Assembly: GCF_022397955.1 (NCBI RefSeq)
Contig: NZ_JAKEUQ010000005.1
Span: 137,067-194,934, forward strand
Origin: Vibrio sp. Isolate32
GTDB lineage: Bacteria; Pseudomonadota; Gammaproteobacteria; Enterobacterales; Vibrionaceae
Reading direction: 5' to 3'
Length of the DNA stretch: 57,868 nucleotides
Part shown: piece after piece, positions 18,320-28,114 of the stretch
Layout: each line of letters begins with the position of its first letter
How positions within the stretch are numbered: the first letter of the stretch is position 1
Notes under the pieces: model-generated
Databases searched by the model: none
What the model saw: the letters and a program-made list of their open reading frames with translations, nothing else
What the model was told of the DNA's origin: nothing
Made by a program: the position numbers and the translations under genes

Positions 18320-19000
18320 CTAGGAACGAAATAGTCGTGTGTATTGTGTTTCATGCAGCGAGCTCGCTAGTGCCATTGATGGCGAGAAGCTGCCCACCAT
18401 CCAGTCTTCCATCGTGCGTGCTTTTTCAATCACTTCAGGAAAGGTGTTGGTGATATTAATCAGTGCTAACTGTCCATCTGTCTGCCCTAAAGGCACCAAC
18501 TTGACGCCTGCAGTAACGATATTTTCAAGCCAGTTCCATAGGTAGCCCTGCTTGAGGCTTTCCAAATCAATGTTCCAATGTTGAGCCGCGATACACATTC
18601 CTAATAGCTGGTTTGGGTGGCTATCAATCGACTCCACTTCCGAAATATCGATCTCTAAGCGCTTTAGCAAGGTGTTTAACGCCAACCCACGCTGCTTTTC
18701 TTCTGCTCGTAATTCACTGGTTTCACGGCTTGAGTACAAGTAATTGCACCAATGCTCAATCTCATCGAGTTCACCTTTTTCTAGAGCATGATAAAGGCGC
18801 TCTAAGATGGGCAATTCCAAAGTCGCAACACTGGAACTGACGATGGTATTTAGCCACTGCTCCATGCTGCTACGATCAGTCACCCACCCCGCTTCCACTG
18901 CTAGCTCTAAACCTTGTGAGTAGGTGAAACCACCGATAGGCAGCGACGGACTTATCAATTGAAATAGGCGATAGCTCGCGACATTCGCTGTTGCTTGCAT
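18320..19000 (-). CDS. ureF: Urease accessory protein UreF
   Basis: A 226-residue helical protein with UreF signatures [16 protein letters not shown] at residues 17-32 and [21 protein letters not shown] near residue 170. It bridges UreD and UreG and gates nickel insertion. Full length. It follows the hupE/ureJ-like gene by about 20 bases and precedes ureG by 46, so all three are likely on one transcript. Confidence 0.95.
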   Translation of the reverse strand: MQATANVASYRLFQLISPSLPIGGFTYSQGLELAVEAGWVTDRSSMEQWLNTIVSSSVATLELPILERLYHALEKGELDEIEHWCNYLYSSRETSELRAEEKQRGLALNTLLKRLEIDISEVESIDSHPNQLLGMCIAAQHWNIDLESLKQGYLWNWLENIVTAGVKLVPLGQTDGQLALINITNTFPEVIEKARTMEDWMVGSFSPSMALASSLHETQYTRLFRS

Positions 19001-19021
19001 GCTTATCTCCTTTTGAGCAAT

Positions 19022-19606
19022 TTAAGCCGCCATCAAAAACAGCGCACTCAACGAAGCAACACCCACTGAAGCCCACTTGGAATACAATGCTTTACCCGCG
19101 AAGTAGCCTGCGGCAATCAGACCAAATGCCGTGATACCCATACCCACAGCGAACTGCGCGAGGCCAGATGCTGCTTCAACGCCGTGTGCGTAACCGTGGA
19201 AGAAAAGGAAGCCGATTGAAACCGCTATTACAGTATTAACCTTGGTGGTAGACGGAGAGAACACGTGCCATAAGCACAGGCTAACCGCGAACAGAGAGGC
19301 GATGATTGCTGGCTCGACAACCACAGAGAAGCCCAACGCTTTACCGACTAATAGACCCGCCATAAGAGAGACAAGACCACCGCCAACCAAAGCGGATTTA
19401 ACCTTATTTGAATAAGAGAGCGCACCAATTAGCATGCCAAATGCCACCAGCATAATAAGATGGTCAACGCCAGTTACTGGGTGCGTTAAGCCAGAGAGCA
19501 GTGAGTGAGAGCCATGGTCATGCCCCGGGTGAGCCAGAGCCAATGTTGGTGTTGTTAGCGAAGCGATTGTGAATGTTGTTAAGCCTGCTGCTGTTTTAAA
19601 GTTCAT
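19022..19606 (-). CDS. HupE/UreJ family nickel transporter
   Basis: A 194-residue membrane protein with a cleavable-looking N-terminus ending in ALAHPGHDHGSHS, then about six membrane segments. It has the family motifs HPVTGVDHLIMLVAFG and FFHGYAHGVEA, whose His and Asp residues are thought to handle nickel. In a urease cluster the usual role is nickel uptake for the active site. Placement between ureE and ureF is less common than at a cluster end. Confidence 0.9.
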   Translation of the reverse strand: MNFKTAAGLTTFTIASLTTPTLALAHPGHDHGSHSLLSGLTHPVTGVDHLIMLVAFGMLIGALSYSNKVKSALVGGGLVSLMAGLLVGKALGFSVVVEPAIIASLFAVSLCLWHVFSPSTTKVNTVIAVSIGFLFFHGYAHGVEAASGLAQFAVGMGITAFGLIAAGYFAGKALYSKWASVGVASLSALFLMAA

Positions 19607-19672
19607 CGCGTAATCCTTGCGTTATTCTTATCGTTGTTGTGTTTATAAATTAATGTGTCTCAAATGACTCGA

Positions 19673-20125
19673 TTAGTGATGGTGGTGATGACCGCCAGAG
19701 CGACCACCGTAAGCGCCTCCTTCAGGTTCAAAGGGTTGCTTTTCGGTGGTCACTGTCGCGCCTAAGCCTTCAACCATTTCATCTAGAACATGGTCATGCT
19801 GATAGCGAACCCAGCCCGCTTCTACTTGCAGGGGAACATGTCGGTTACCCAAGTGATAAGCTACGCGAGTCAGCAGATGCGCATCATCGCAGTACACAGT
19901 AGAGACGGTTTCCGGAGCTGCTTTGACTTCGACCGTTAAGCCACACTCACTAGTTAATTGCTCTCCGCCACGCAAAATATGACCACGTGGTAGAAACAGT
20001 CCTGCATCTCGACCGTCATCCAATGTCACCTTAAGGCGGCTTTTGATGCGACTATCGATCGGTAGGCTTAGAAAGCCATCTGGAGCCGTGTTCAACTCCA
20101 CTTGAATTTGAGTAAGTTCAATCAT
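19673..20125 (-). CDS. ureE: Urease nickel metallochaperone UreE
   Basis: A 150-residue two-domain chaperone that binds Ni2+ and passes it to the UreG complex. The N-terminal half (residues 1-70) is the peptide-binding domain; the second half has LTRVAYHLGNRHVPLQ with the conserved metal-binding His of GNRH. It ends in a GGHHHHH tail, a typical UreE nickel-storage tail. It begins 89 bases after the ureC stop. Confidence 0.95.
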   Translation of the reverse strand: MIELTQIQVELNTAPDGFLSLPIDSRIKSRLKVTLDDGRDAGLFLPRGHILRGGEQLTSECGLTVEVKAAPETVSTVYCDDAHLLTRVAYHLGNRHVPLQVEAGWVRYQHDHVLDEMVEGLGATVTTEKQPFEPEGGAYGGRSGGHHHHH

Positions 20126-20170
20126 GCTATTACCTCAATCTCCTTGTGAGATGTATAACGTTCAAAATAT

Positions 20171-20223
20171 GAGCCCTCAGCCAAGAGCTAAAATAAGAGC
20201 CTTCAGCCGAGTTATTAAAATAG
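20171..20223. repeat. Imperfect direct duplication in ureC-ureE gap
   Basis: GAGCCCTCAGCCAAGAGCTA and a second similar unit beginning GAGCCTTCAGCCGAG lie in tandem, each followed by AAAATA. This looks like a local slippage duplication between the two genes. Confidence 0.45.
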
Positions 20224-21918
20224 AAAATATCTTTGAGCCATTGGCAGTTCTTCAGCCGGCTCACACGTCAGCAGTTCACCATCAGCGCGCACTTGATACG
20301 TCTGAGAGTCGACTTCAATCTTCGGCATCCAGTCGTTCAGCTTCATGTCAGCCTTACTGATGTTTCGGCAGTTACTGACTACACCAATCAGGCTCTTTAG
20401 TCCCAACTGCTTATCGATGTTCTGTGCTTTGGCTTCCTTGGAAACAAATAGCATCGATGTGTTCTGACACGCCTTGCCATAGCTACCAAACATAGAGCGG
20501 TAGTGAACGGGCTGAGGTGTTGGGATAGAGGCATTAGGATCGCCCATCGGTGCCATCGCGATCATGCCACCTTTCAGAATCACACTTGGTTTGACACCAA
20601 AAAAAGCTGGTTTCCAAAGCACTAAATCTGCCAGCTTTCCTTCTTCAATCGAGCCGATTTCATGCGCCATGCCGTGCGTGATCGCTGGGTTGATGGTGTA
20701 CTTTGCAATGTAGCGACGCAGACGGAAGTTATCACTGTAGTCGGAATCTTCTTTTAGGCTGCCACGCTGCACTTTCATCTTGTGTGCGGTTTGCCAAGTT
20801 CGAGTCACTACCTCGCCTACGCGCCCCATTGCTTGCGAGTCAGAAGCGATCATCGAAAAGGCACCTAAATCATGCAGAATGTCTTCGGCAGCAATGGTTT
20901 CACGGCGGATACGCGATTCAGCGAACGCGACATCTTCAGCAATAGACGGGGACAAGTGGTGACACACCATCAACATATCCAAATGCTCATCAACCGTATT
21001 GACGGTGTAAGGACGTGTCGGATTAGTAGAAGAAGGCAGAACGTTCGGCTCACCTGCAGCACGGATAATATCGGGAGCATGACCACCGCCCGCCCCTTCA
21101 GTGTGATAGGTATGAATCACGCGATCACCGATGGCGCCGAGTGTCGATTCAACAAAGCCTGACTCATTCAACGTGTCGGTGTGAATCGCAACTTGTACGT
21201 CAATCTCATCAGCAACACTCAAGCAAGTATCAATTGAAGCAGGTGTTGTTCCCCAGTCTTCGTGCAACTTCAAACCCACAGCGCCCGCTGCCACTTGCTC
21301 ACGCAATGCTTCCGGTTGGCTAGCGTTGCCTTTCCCGAGTAAACCAAAGTTCATTGGGAATTGGTCGAGCGACTCCAACATACGGTGCATGTTCCACGGA
21401 CCCGGTGTACAGGTCGTCGCATTAGTGCCTGTGTTTGGCCCAGTACCACCACCTATCATGGTGGTCACACCCGACGCCAGCGCCTCTTCAATCTGTTGTG
21501 GGCAGATAAAGTGAATGTGTGAATCGATACCGCCAGCAGTCAGGATCGAACCTTCACCTGCCAAAATTTCCGTGCCCGGGCCAATGACTATATCGACACC
21601 CGGCTGAACGTCTGGGTTGCCCGCTTTGCCTAAAGCTTGAACTCGGCCGTCTTTGATGGCGACATCGGCTTTTACGATGCCCCAATAGTCCAATACAATC
21701 GCATTGGTGATCACCAAGTCAGGTGTTTCGGCACTTGGACGCTGGCTTTGCCCCTGGCCATCACGGATCACTTTGCCGCCACCAAACTTCACTTCATCAC
21801 CGTATACGGTGTAATCCTTTTCAACTTCTAGCCATAAATCGGTGTCAGCAAGACGCACTCGGTCACCGACTGTAGGCCCAAACATTTCGGCATAAGCCTG
21901 TTTGGATATCGTCGCCAT
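20215..21918 (-). CDS. ureC: Urease alpha subunit (catalytic)
   Basis: A 567-residue amidohydrolase holding the dinuclear nickel site that hydrolyses urea. The ligands and catalytic residues are present: [11 protein letters not shown], the carbamylated Lys in [10 protein letters not shown], His in AIHTDTLNE and [16 protein letters not shown], the flap [18 protein letters not shown], and the Asp of [11 protein letters not shown]. The ATG at 21918 with AAAGGA just upstream is chosen. The frame is intact, so the catalytic subunit itself seems undamaged. Confidence 0.98.
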   Translation of the reverse strand: MATISKQAYAEMFGPTVGDRVRLADTDLWLEVEKDYTVYGDEVKFGGGKVIRDGQGQSQRPSAETPDLVITNAIVLDYWGIVKADVAIKDGRVQALGKAGNPDVQPGVDIVIGPGTEILAGEGSILTAGGIDSHIHFICPQQIEEALASGVTTMIGGGTGPNTGTNATTCTPGPWNMHRMLESLDQFPMNFGLLGKGNASQPEALREQVAAGAVGLKLHEDWGTTPASIDTCLSVADEIDVQVAIHTDTLNESGFVESTLGAIGDRVIHTYHTEGAGGGHAPDIIRAAGEPNVLPSSTNPTRPYTVNTVDEHLDMLMVCHHLSPSIAEDVAFAESRIRRETIAAEDILHDLGAFSMIASDSQAMGRVGEVVTRTWQTAHKMKVQRGSLKEDSDYSDNFRLRRYIAKYTINPAITHGMAHEIGSIEEGKLADLVLWKPAFFGVKPSVILKGGMIAMAPMGDPNASIPTPQPVHYRSMFGSYGKACQNTSMLFVSKEAKAQNIDKQLGLKSLIGVVSNCRNISKADMKLNDWMPKIEVDSQTYQVRADGELLTCEPAEELPMAQRYFLF

Positions 21919-21957
21919 GATCAATCCTTTGTTGTTTTAATTCTTTCTATGGGAGGC

Positions 21958-22293
21958 TTAGAGCTTGCCCATCACCTTTCCTTGGAAACCATAAATCTCT
22001 AACTTACCTGCGTAACGCACTAACTCGACGCTACGTGACTGTCCCGGTTCAAAACGAGTGGCAGTACCTGCAGGGATATTAAGTCGAAACCCTTTAGTGG
22101 CTTTTCGGTCAAAGATCAAAGAAGGGTTTACTTCATAGAAATGGTAATGAGAGCCAATTTGCACAGGACGGTCGCCAATGTTTTGCACCTTAACCGACGT
22201 CGTGTCTCGGCCTTCATTTAAAGTAATGTTGCCCGGAGCGGTTTCGACTTGCCCGGGAACTAAGCCTGAATATTGTTTGGTGGAACCAGCCAT
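21958..22293 (-). CDS. ureB: Urease beta subunit
   Basis: A 111-residue structural subunit with the family core [40 protein letters not shown] and a C-terminal YGFQGKVMG. The N-terminus is about eight residues longer than many UreB proteins. It assembles with UreA and UreC into the (abc)3 trimer. It begins 11 bases after ureA ends, so its translation may depend on that of ureA. Confidence 0.95.
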   Translation of the reverse strand: MAGSTKQYSGLVPGQVETAPGNITLNEGRDTTSVKVQNIGDRPVQIGSHYHFYEVNPSLIFDRKATKGFRLNIPAGTATRFEPGQSRSVELVRYAGKLEIYGFQGKVMGKL

Positions 22294-22304
22294 ACTACTT
22301 CTCC

Positions 22305-22607
22305 CTAAACGATAGGTTCATGAACGGTCACCAATTTGGTGCCATCGGGAAAAGTCGCTTCGACTTGTACATCTGGGATCATGGAAGGGATCCCCTCCAT
22401 AACGTCATCGACGGTTAGCAGTGTGCGTCCAAAATCCATCAGTTCCGAAACGGTTTTACCCTCGCGGGCACCTTCTAGAATGGCACTGCTGATCAGCGCA
22501 ATAGATTCTGGATAGTTGAGTTTTAAGCCTTTTTGTTTTCGCTGCTGTGCCAGCATTCCTGCTCAGAAGATAAGTAGCTTATCTTTTTCTCTTGGTGTTA
22601 ATTCCAT
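22305..22607 (-). pseudogene. ureA: Urease gamma subunit gene with in-frame TGA at codon 15
   Basis: Read from the ATG at 22607 the frame gives MELTPREKDKLLIF, then TGA (22563-22565), then [20 protein letters not shown] and the rest of a normal UreA to its stop at 22305. Without the stop the protein would be exactly 100 residues, the usual size, and all family motifs ([29 protein letters not shown]) are present in one frame. A single change such as TCA (Ser) to TGA would explain it. An internal ATG at codon 18 (22556) could restart translation, giving 83 residues without the N-terminal helix, but its Shine-Dalgarno-like AGGA abuts the ATG. Sequencing error remains possible. Confidence 0.9.
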
Positions 22608-22634
22608 TTAGCCGCCCGCTGTTAGTGTTGTTTT

Positions 22635-22664
22635 CTTATTGCTCAGAAATGCATGAGCAATAAG
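22635..22664 (-). other. 11-bp inverted repeat just upstream of ureA
   Basis: CTTATTGCTCA (22635-22645) pairs perfectly with TGAGCAATAAG (22654-22664) around an 8-base loop. It ends 28 bases before the ureA start and could be an mRNA leader hairpin or a dimeric operator. Confidence 0.55.
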
Positions 22665-22694
22665 TGGGATTCAGTCACAGCAAGCTTGAAAAAA

Positions 22695-22726
22695 TGTACC
22701 GAGGGCCGGAAGTCACCCTCGGTACA
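22695..22726 (-). terminator. Terminator-like hairpin between ureD and ureA
   Basis: TGTACCGAGGG (22695-22705) and CCCTCGGTACA (22716-22726) form an 11-bp G+C-rich stem with a 10-base loop. On the minus strand a run of six T follows at once. It should end or attenuate transcripts coming from urtA-ureD before ureABC. Confidence 0.75.
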
Positions 22727-22740
22727 AATAGGGCTAATCG

Positions 22741-23688
22741 CTAAGTCGCCCAAATCCTCGGTAAATCAGGAGTCGTACCATACAAATGAGAGCGAGTTGC
22801 TTGCCATATCTGACCAAAGGCCTGGAGAATATCTTCACTCCAATTGCCCAAGGCTCGCACCACAATCAATCCTTCTATTTGTGTCGCGCCCAATATTAAT
22901 GTGGGGTCACTCGACATTTTCGATGAGTCTGATTGCTGAGAAGCTTGCTGTGTAATAGATAAGAGCAAGCTCTGTACCAACTCTAAATCTTGCTTCTCAT
23001 TTGAGGTGAGATAAAAGGTTCCCATCATAGAATAGTCAAGTAACCCCATATTTATCATCAACTTATCGCCACCGTGAAAATTAAACCCTTCCGTAAGAAG
23101 CCGTTGATTATCAAGATAGATTTCCGTTTTACCGACGAGGTGACCATGCTCAAATCCCTCATTCTGTGCAGGCCGTCCAAAACAGTGCATCTCCCACCCC
23201 CAAAACTGTGCACCCTTTTCTACGCGTATTTCAGTATCGAGTCGAACATGTGCATTGGGGAAAAAGATGTTCTCTTGCGGCATCCACTCCAAGTGAGCCC
23301 CTTTCTCCACATGTAAGGTTTGCTTCTGCTTGGCGTACTTGTTGTTGGAACGATAGAACTTGGTCGCACCAGGGGTGGTGATCAACGCATGAGCACCGTG
23401 CTCAAGGTTCACGTTAATATTGAGAGTGTCACCACCTACCACTCCGCCGGGGGGATGGAGTAAGTAGGTGTGACACGTTTCCCCATCAGGATACAGGGGG
23501 CGTTGCACCGCAAGCGGGCCTGACTGCTGACGATTCTTTAATACGGTTTTATCACCACGATCGACAAAGGTGAGATTTAAACTCGCTTGCCAACCATCAC
23601 GAATATCTTTTTCGATGGTCTCATTCAAAGATAAAGCTTCAACTAAAGAAGCCTTGCTTACTTCATTTGGAGAAAAGAGAGAATTCAT
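22741..23688 (-). CDS. ureD: Urease accessory protein UreD
   Basis: A 315-residue UreD/UreH scaffold that docks UreF-UreG on apo-urease during nickel insertion. Family features include LHPPGGVVGGDTLNINVNLE at about residues 78-97, TTPGATKFYRS, and EWMPQENIFFPNAHV. The ATG overlaps the urtE stop (ATGA at 23685-23688), so it is translationally coupled to the transporter operon. It is separated from ureA by 133 bases with two hairpins. Confidence 0.95.
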   Translation of the reverse strand: MNSLFSPNEVSKASLVEALSLNETIEKDIRDGWQASLNLTFVDRGDKTVLKNRQQSGPLAVQRPLYPDGETCHTYLLHPPGGVVGGDTLNINVNLEHGAHALITTPGATKFYRSNNKYAKQKQTLHVEKGAHLEWMPQENIFFPNAHVRLDTEIRVEKGAQFWGWEMHCFGRPAQNEGFEHGHLVGKTEIYLDNQRLLTEGFNFHGGDKLMINMGLLDYSMMGTFYLTSNEKQDLELVQSLLLSITQQASQQSDSSKMSSDPTLILGATQIEGLIVVRALGNWSEDILQAFGQIWQATRSHLYGTTPDLPRIWAT

Positions 23689-24380
23689 ACGGTTAGGTAC
23701 TCCTTAATCAAAGACTCATCGAGCCCTGTCATTTCACCTTCTGCCACCTGACGCCCACGGTCGAGAATACAAAAACGGTCACCGACCTTTCTTGCAAATG
23801 GTAGCTTCTGCTCAACCAACAATACCGTGAGCCCCATCCTCTCGTTGAGCATGCGAATGATGTCGCCAATCTCTTGCACAATATTGGGCTGAATACCTTC
23901 CGTCGGCTCATCTAAGATCAATAGCTTTGGATTCACCACTAGCGCACGCCCAATCGCTAGCTGTTGCTGCTGGCCACCCGATAAATCACCACCGCGACGA
24001 TGTAGCATCTCTTTTAGTACCGGAAAAATATCGAAGATGAATTCTGGGATCTTACGGTCGCCTTTTTTACGAATCGGCAAACCGACATCTAGATTTTCTT
24101 GAACAGTGAGCATTGGGAAGATCTGGCGACCTTGCGGTACATAGCCGATCCCTTGGCGTGGGCGGTCCTCAGCATCGGTTTTCAAAAGTGACTCACCCGA
24201 TAAAGAAATGTCACCACTTTCAACCTTCACCAACCCCATAATGCATTGCAGCAAGGTGGTTTTACCAACACCGTTACGCCCCATTAATACCGTGCATTTG
24301 CCCTCAGGGATCTGCATATCTAAGTCCCATAAGGTGTGGCTTTCACCGTAATATTGATTAACTGATTTAACCTCTAACAT
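23685..24380 (-). CDS. urtE: Urea ABC transporter ATP-binding protein UrtE
   Basis: A 231-residue LivF-type ATPase. It has Walker A GRNGVGKTT, signature LSGGQQQQLAIGRAL and Walker B LLILDEPTEGIQP. The start MLEVKSVNQYYGES at 24380 is chosen because LivF/UrtE proteins begin there and it lies one base past the urtD stop; the longer in-frame extension to 24518 would lie inside urtD. With UrtD it powers urea import through UrtB/UrtC. Confidence 0.96.
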   Translation of the reverse strand: MLEVKSVNQYYGESHTLWDLDMQIPEGKCTVLMGRNGVGKTTLLQCIMGLVKVESGDISLSGESLLKTDAEDRPRQGIGYVPQGRQIFPMLTVQENLDVGLPIRKKGDRKIPEFIFDIFPVLKEMLHRRGGDLSGGQQQQLAIGRALVVNPKLLILDEPTEGIQPNIVQEIGDIIRMLNERMGLTVLLVEQKLPFARKVGDRFCILDRGRQVAEGEMTGLDESLIKEYLTV

Positions 24381-24381
24381 C

Positions 24382-25224
24382 CTATTCTCCGAGATAAACT
24401 TGTTTAACTTCAGGGTGAGCCTGTACTTGATCCATGGTGCCTTCTGCCAACACGTGACCTTGATGAAGCACGGTGACATGGCTAGCAATCGAACGAACGA
24501 AATCCATATCGTGTTCAACTACAACCACCGAGTGCTTACCTGCCAGCGAATTAAGAAGTTCAGAGGTGCGATCCATCTCTTGGTGAGTCATACCTGCAAC
24601 GGGTTCATCCACCAGCAACAGCTTAGGGTTTTGCATCAATAACATACCAATCTCTAACCACTGCTTTTGTCCGTGAGACAGATTGCCCGCTAAATTTGCC
24701 GCTTCGTCTTTGAGGTGAATCAGCTCTAATACCGAGGTCAGTTTGTCTTTCTGCTCACCAGACATCACGGCAGTAAAAATGGCCCACACAGAGCGATCGC
24801 CCGCCATTGCCAACTCTAGGTTCTGCCACACGGTTAGACATTCAATAACGGTTGGCTTTTGGAACTTACGCCCAACGCCTGCATTAGCAATTTCAGCTTC
24901 ATTCATCTTGAGTAGATTAATGTTAGAGCCGAGCCATACCTCTCCAGTATCTGGTTTAGTTTTGCCGGTGATGATGTCCATCATGGTGGTTTTACCTGCG
25001 CCATTAGGGCCGATGATGCAGCGCAGTTCGCCCTCTTTGATATAAAGATTAAGGTCGTTTATCGCTTGGAAACCATCGAAGTTCTTATTCACCCCTTCTA
25101 CATACAGCAGCACGTTATGACGGGTATCGATGGCGGGATGAATATCGGGCTTAAGGTAATCGAAGACTTCATCTCGGCGAGTGAACGACTGAACCGATTC
25201 CTTCACGCTGTTTAACTTAGTCAT
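24382..25224 (-). CDS. urtD: Urea ABC transporter ATP-binding protein UrtD
   Basis: A 280-residue LivG-type ATPase with Walker A GPNGAGKTTMMD, signature LSHGQKQWLEIGMLL and Walker B LLLVDEPVAGMTHQEMD. The ~40-residue N-terminal leader before the ABC domain is seen in other UrtD proteins. Its ATG overlaps the urtC stop by four bases. Confidence 0.96.
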   Translation of the reverse strand: MTKLNSVKESVQSFTRRDEVFDYLKPDIHPAIDTRHNVLLYVEGVNKNFDGFQAINDLNLYIKEGELRCIIGPNGAGKTTMMDIITGKTKPDTGEVWLGSNINLLKMNEAEIANAGVGRKFQKPTVIECLTVWQNLELAMAGDRSVWAIFTAVMSGEQKDKLTSVLELIHLKDEAANLAGNLSHGQKQWLEIGMLLMQNPKLLLVDEPVAGMTHQEMDRTSELLNSLAGKHSVVVVEHDMDFVRSIASHVTVLHQGHVLAEGTMDQVQAHPEVKQVYLGE

Positions 25225-26393
25225 GCGATCACCTCCTTGGTTTTATGCTGATCATCCTGATCTTGTCCTGCGTCTTTTGAATTCGATGCTTTGCGTAGCT
25301 GTTGCCACTTCTCACTGACAAAACCAATAACACCTTGTGGGAAGTACATGGTCGAAAGAACGAATAGACCACCGAGAGCAAATAACCACACCTCTGGGAA
25401 CTCAACCGTAAACCAGCTCTTGGCGTAGTTGATGATCAGCGCACCGACAATGGCACCAAACAGAGTGGCCCGACCGCCCAATGCAACCCAAACCACAATC
25501 TCAATCGAGTTAAGCGGTGCAAACTCTCCTGGGTTGATAATGCCAACTTGAGGAACATATAAAGCACCAGCAATACTCGCGATAACAGCAGACAAAACAA
25601 AGACCCAAAGCTTAATGCCATCGACGTCGTAACCCATAAAGCGAGTGCGTGACTCGGTATCACGAATCGCCAGTGCCACACGCCCTAATCGACTGGTCAC
25701 TACCATGCGACAGACGATGTAACTGAGAATGAGCGAGATGCCCGTCGCGACAAACAGACCAATCTTGACCGCATCACTCTGTAAACTCAGGCCGATGATG
25801 TCTTTGAAATCCGTCAACCCGTTGTTGCCACCAAAGCCCATCTCGTTGCGGAAGAACGCCAGCATCAAGGCGTAAGTTAATGCTTGAGTCATGATCGAAA
25901 GGTAAACACCAGACACGCGAGAGCGGAAAGCCAAATAACCGAACAAATAAGCCAATGCGCCCGGCACCAACACCACCATCAGACAAGCGAACCAGAACTG
26001 ATCAAAGCCCTGCCAAAACCACGGCAACGCAGACCAATCAAGGAACACCATGAAATCAGGCAGGATAGGATCACCATAAACCCCACGGTCACCAATCTGA
26101 CGCATCAGGTACATGCCCATGGCATAACCACCAAGTGCAAAGAAAGCGCCATGGCCTAGGCTCAGTATTCCGAGATAGCCCCATACAAGATCGAGTGCCA
26201 ACGCCAACATTGCGTAGCTCAGGTATTTGCCCATCAGTGAGATAGTAAAAATCTCAACATGAAGTGGATGCCCACTTGGCAACATGGTGTTAGCCAGTGG
26301 GATAAGAATCACGGCTGCAAGAATGGCAAGGATGGTCAGTTGCCCACCTTTGTCACCACGCATCGCCGAAAGTACAAATGATTTAGACTGCAT
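25221..26393 (-). CDS. urtC: Urea ABC transporter permease UrtC
   Basis: A 390-residue LivM-type inner-membrane permease with about ten membrane segments and the family's LALDLVWGYLGILSLGHGAF and NPGEFAPLNSIEIVVWVALGG stretches. The start at 26393 follows AAGGA with good spacing and lies ten bases past the urtB stop, so the upstream in-frame start at 26426 is rejected. It pairs with UrtB as the urea channel. Confidence 0.95.
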   Translation of the reverse strand: MQSKSFVLSAMRGDKGGQLTILAILAAVILIPLANTMLPSGHPLHVEIFTISLMGKYLSYAMLALALDLVWGYLGILSLGHGAFFALGGYAMGMYLMRQIGDRGVYGDPILPDFMVFLDWSALPWFWQGFDQFWFACLMVVLVPGALAYLFGYLAFRSRVSGVYLSIMTQALTYALMLAFFRNEMGFGGNNGLTDFKDIIGLSLQSDAVKIGLFVATGISLILSYIVCRMVVTSRLGRVALAIRDTESRTRFMGYDVDGIKLWVFVLSAVIASIAGALYVPQVGIINPGEFAPLNSIEIVVWVALGGRATLFGAIVGALIINYAKSWFTVEFPEVWLFALGGLFVLSTMYFPQGVIGFVSEKWQQLRKASNSKDAGQDQDDQHKTKEVIA

Positions 26394-26403
26394 GATGTTA
26401 TCC

Positions 26404-28032
26404 TTAACCTTCAGCCGCACGACCACGCTGCGGGAACAATCCGCGTGGGCGTTTTTGAATAAATAGAATGATGAAAATCAGTACTAAAATCTTGGCGAGT
26501 ACAGCGCCAGCCCATGGTTCCAAGATCTTATTGAACAAACCAAGGCTTAAGCCTGCGACGAGTGTTCCCCACAAGTTGCCAACTCCGCCGAACACCACCA
26601 CCATGAAAGAATCGATGATGTACGCCTGTCCCATATTCGGGCCAACGTTCGTCAGTTGAGACAGTGCAACACCCGCAACACCCGCAACGCCAGAACCTAA
26701 ACCGAAGGTCAGCGCATCAACACGTTCAGAACGAATACCCATAGCACGCGCCATGCCACGGTTTTGAGAAACGGCACGTACCTGCAAGCCAAGTGGCGTT
26801 TTCTTAAGAACCATCAACAATCCCATAAACACCAAAGCACAGAAGAGGATGATATATAAGCGGTTGTAGGTCAGAGACAGCATTGGATTCAATTGCAATG
26901 CGCCAGACATCCATTCAGGTGTGCTCACTGAGCGGTTAAGTGGCGAGAAAATAGAGCGAACGGCTTGTTGCAAGATCAAGCTGATACCAAAGGTCGCGAG
27001 CAAGGTTTCCAGTGGGCGACCGTAAAGGTGGCGAATCACACTGCGCTCAATCGCTATGCCGACCAGACCAGATACAACAAATGCAGCCGGAATAGAGAGA
27101 ATCAACGCTAAACCGATGTGATTCGGCATCAACAACTGCAATACATAGGTGGTGTATGCGCCAATCATTATCAGCTCGCCATGGGCCATGTTAATCACGC
27201 CCATTACGCCAAAGGTGATCGCCAAGCCTATACCTGCCAGCACTAATACCGAACCTAAACTCAAGCCGAAGAATACGGTCTCAACGCCCGAGTACAGTGC
27301 TTGGCTCTGTTGATAACTATCAAGAGCACGCTCTGCCGCAGCCAATACTTTTGGATCTTGCTCGCTGTTGAGCAGTTGGTTTAGCGTCCTTAGCACGACT
27401 GATTGTTTGAAGTCGCCAACTCGTTCAATTGAAGCCACACGAGCTTGTGTAGTAGCACTGCTATCCAGAGAAGTATAAATCGCGAGTGAGAGATCCATTA
27501 GTTCAGCGACCTTAGTCTCGGGCTCATTTGCTCTCAGCTCAGACAGGCGGTTAATGATATCGGCATCTTTGGTTCCCAATAGATCAGAGACCGCCTGATA
27601 ACGCACATCTGGATTACTACTGTTTAAGCCAATCGAGGCAATTTCACCACGTAAGATCCCGCGAAGCTTGTTGTTCACGCGAACCTTTTTAAACTGTTTA
27701 GCATTCTCGATATTCAGCGTCGAATCATCCCATACCGACTGAGCTGACGTCGCTGTTTTGATACTTTGAATGAGGTAGAGCTGTTTGTACTGCTCGCTTT
27801 GTTTATCATTGAAGTAATAGAGATTACCGTTTAACCAGCCATCCAAAATAGGTTTCGACACGTCTTCCGTTTGTGCTTCAATGACCCAATCGATAGCCAA
27901 TTCTTTATCTGATGTTTTCTTACCAACTAGCGCCTTGGTAAAGCTAGCTTCATCCGTTATTCCGGCAAAAGCCAACTGAGCACTGACAGCCATAAGCAGT
28001 AGCGCCTTGAATACGTTCAATAGGTTTTTCAT
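26404..28032 (-). CDS. urtB: Urea ABC transporter permease UrtB
   Basis: A 542-residue LivH-type permease. A signal peptide (residues 1-23, ending AFAG) leads a ~230-residue periplasmic region that UrtB proteins carry and amino-acid LivH proteins lack. The membrane part starts near residue 245 (SLGSVLVLAGIGLAITFGVM, MAHGELIMIGAYTTYV). The extra domain supports a urea rather than branched-chain amino-acid assignment. It lies 160 bases after urtA, with a stem-loop between. Confidence 0.95.
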   Translation of the reverse strand: MKNLLNVFKALLLMAVSAQLAFAGITDEASFTKALVGKKTSDKELAIDWVIEAQTEDVSKPILDGWLNGNLYYFNDKQSEQYKQLYLIQSIKTATSAQSVWDDSTLNIENAKQFKKVRVNNKLRGILRGEIASIGLNSSNPDVRYQAVSDLLGTKDADIINRLSELRANEPETKVAELMDLSLAIYTSLDSSATTQARVASIERVGDFKQSVVLRTLNQLLNSEQDPKVLAAAERALDSYQQSQALYSGVETVFFGLSLGSVLVLAGIGLAITFGVMGVINMAHGELIMIGAYTTYVLQLLMPNHIGLALILSIPAAFVVSGLVGIAIERSVIRHLYGRPLETLLATFGISLILQQAVRSIFSPLNRSVSTPEWMSGALQLNPMLSLTYNRLYIILFCALVFMGLLMVLKKTPLGLQVRAVSQNRGMARAMGIRSERVDALTFGLGSGVAGVAGVALSQLTNVGPNMGQAYIIDSFMVVVFGGVGNLWGTLVAGLSLGLFNKILEPWAGAVLAKILVLIFIILFIQKRPRGLFPQRGRAAEG

Positions 28033-28114
28033 CCCTGCTTCCTTAATCCATCGAGCTAGATATTGTTATTTTTGCTCAGTGAACATGTGGAGAATTATTG
28101 TTAGTTGAAATGAT

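Noticed and set aside
22563..22565. The ureA TGA as a selenocysteine codon
   Set aside because: UreA has no known Sec at this place, the residue is normally Ser or Thr, and no convincing SECIS hairpin follows the codon.
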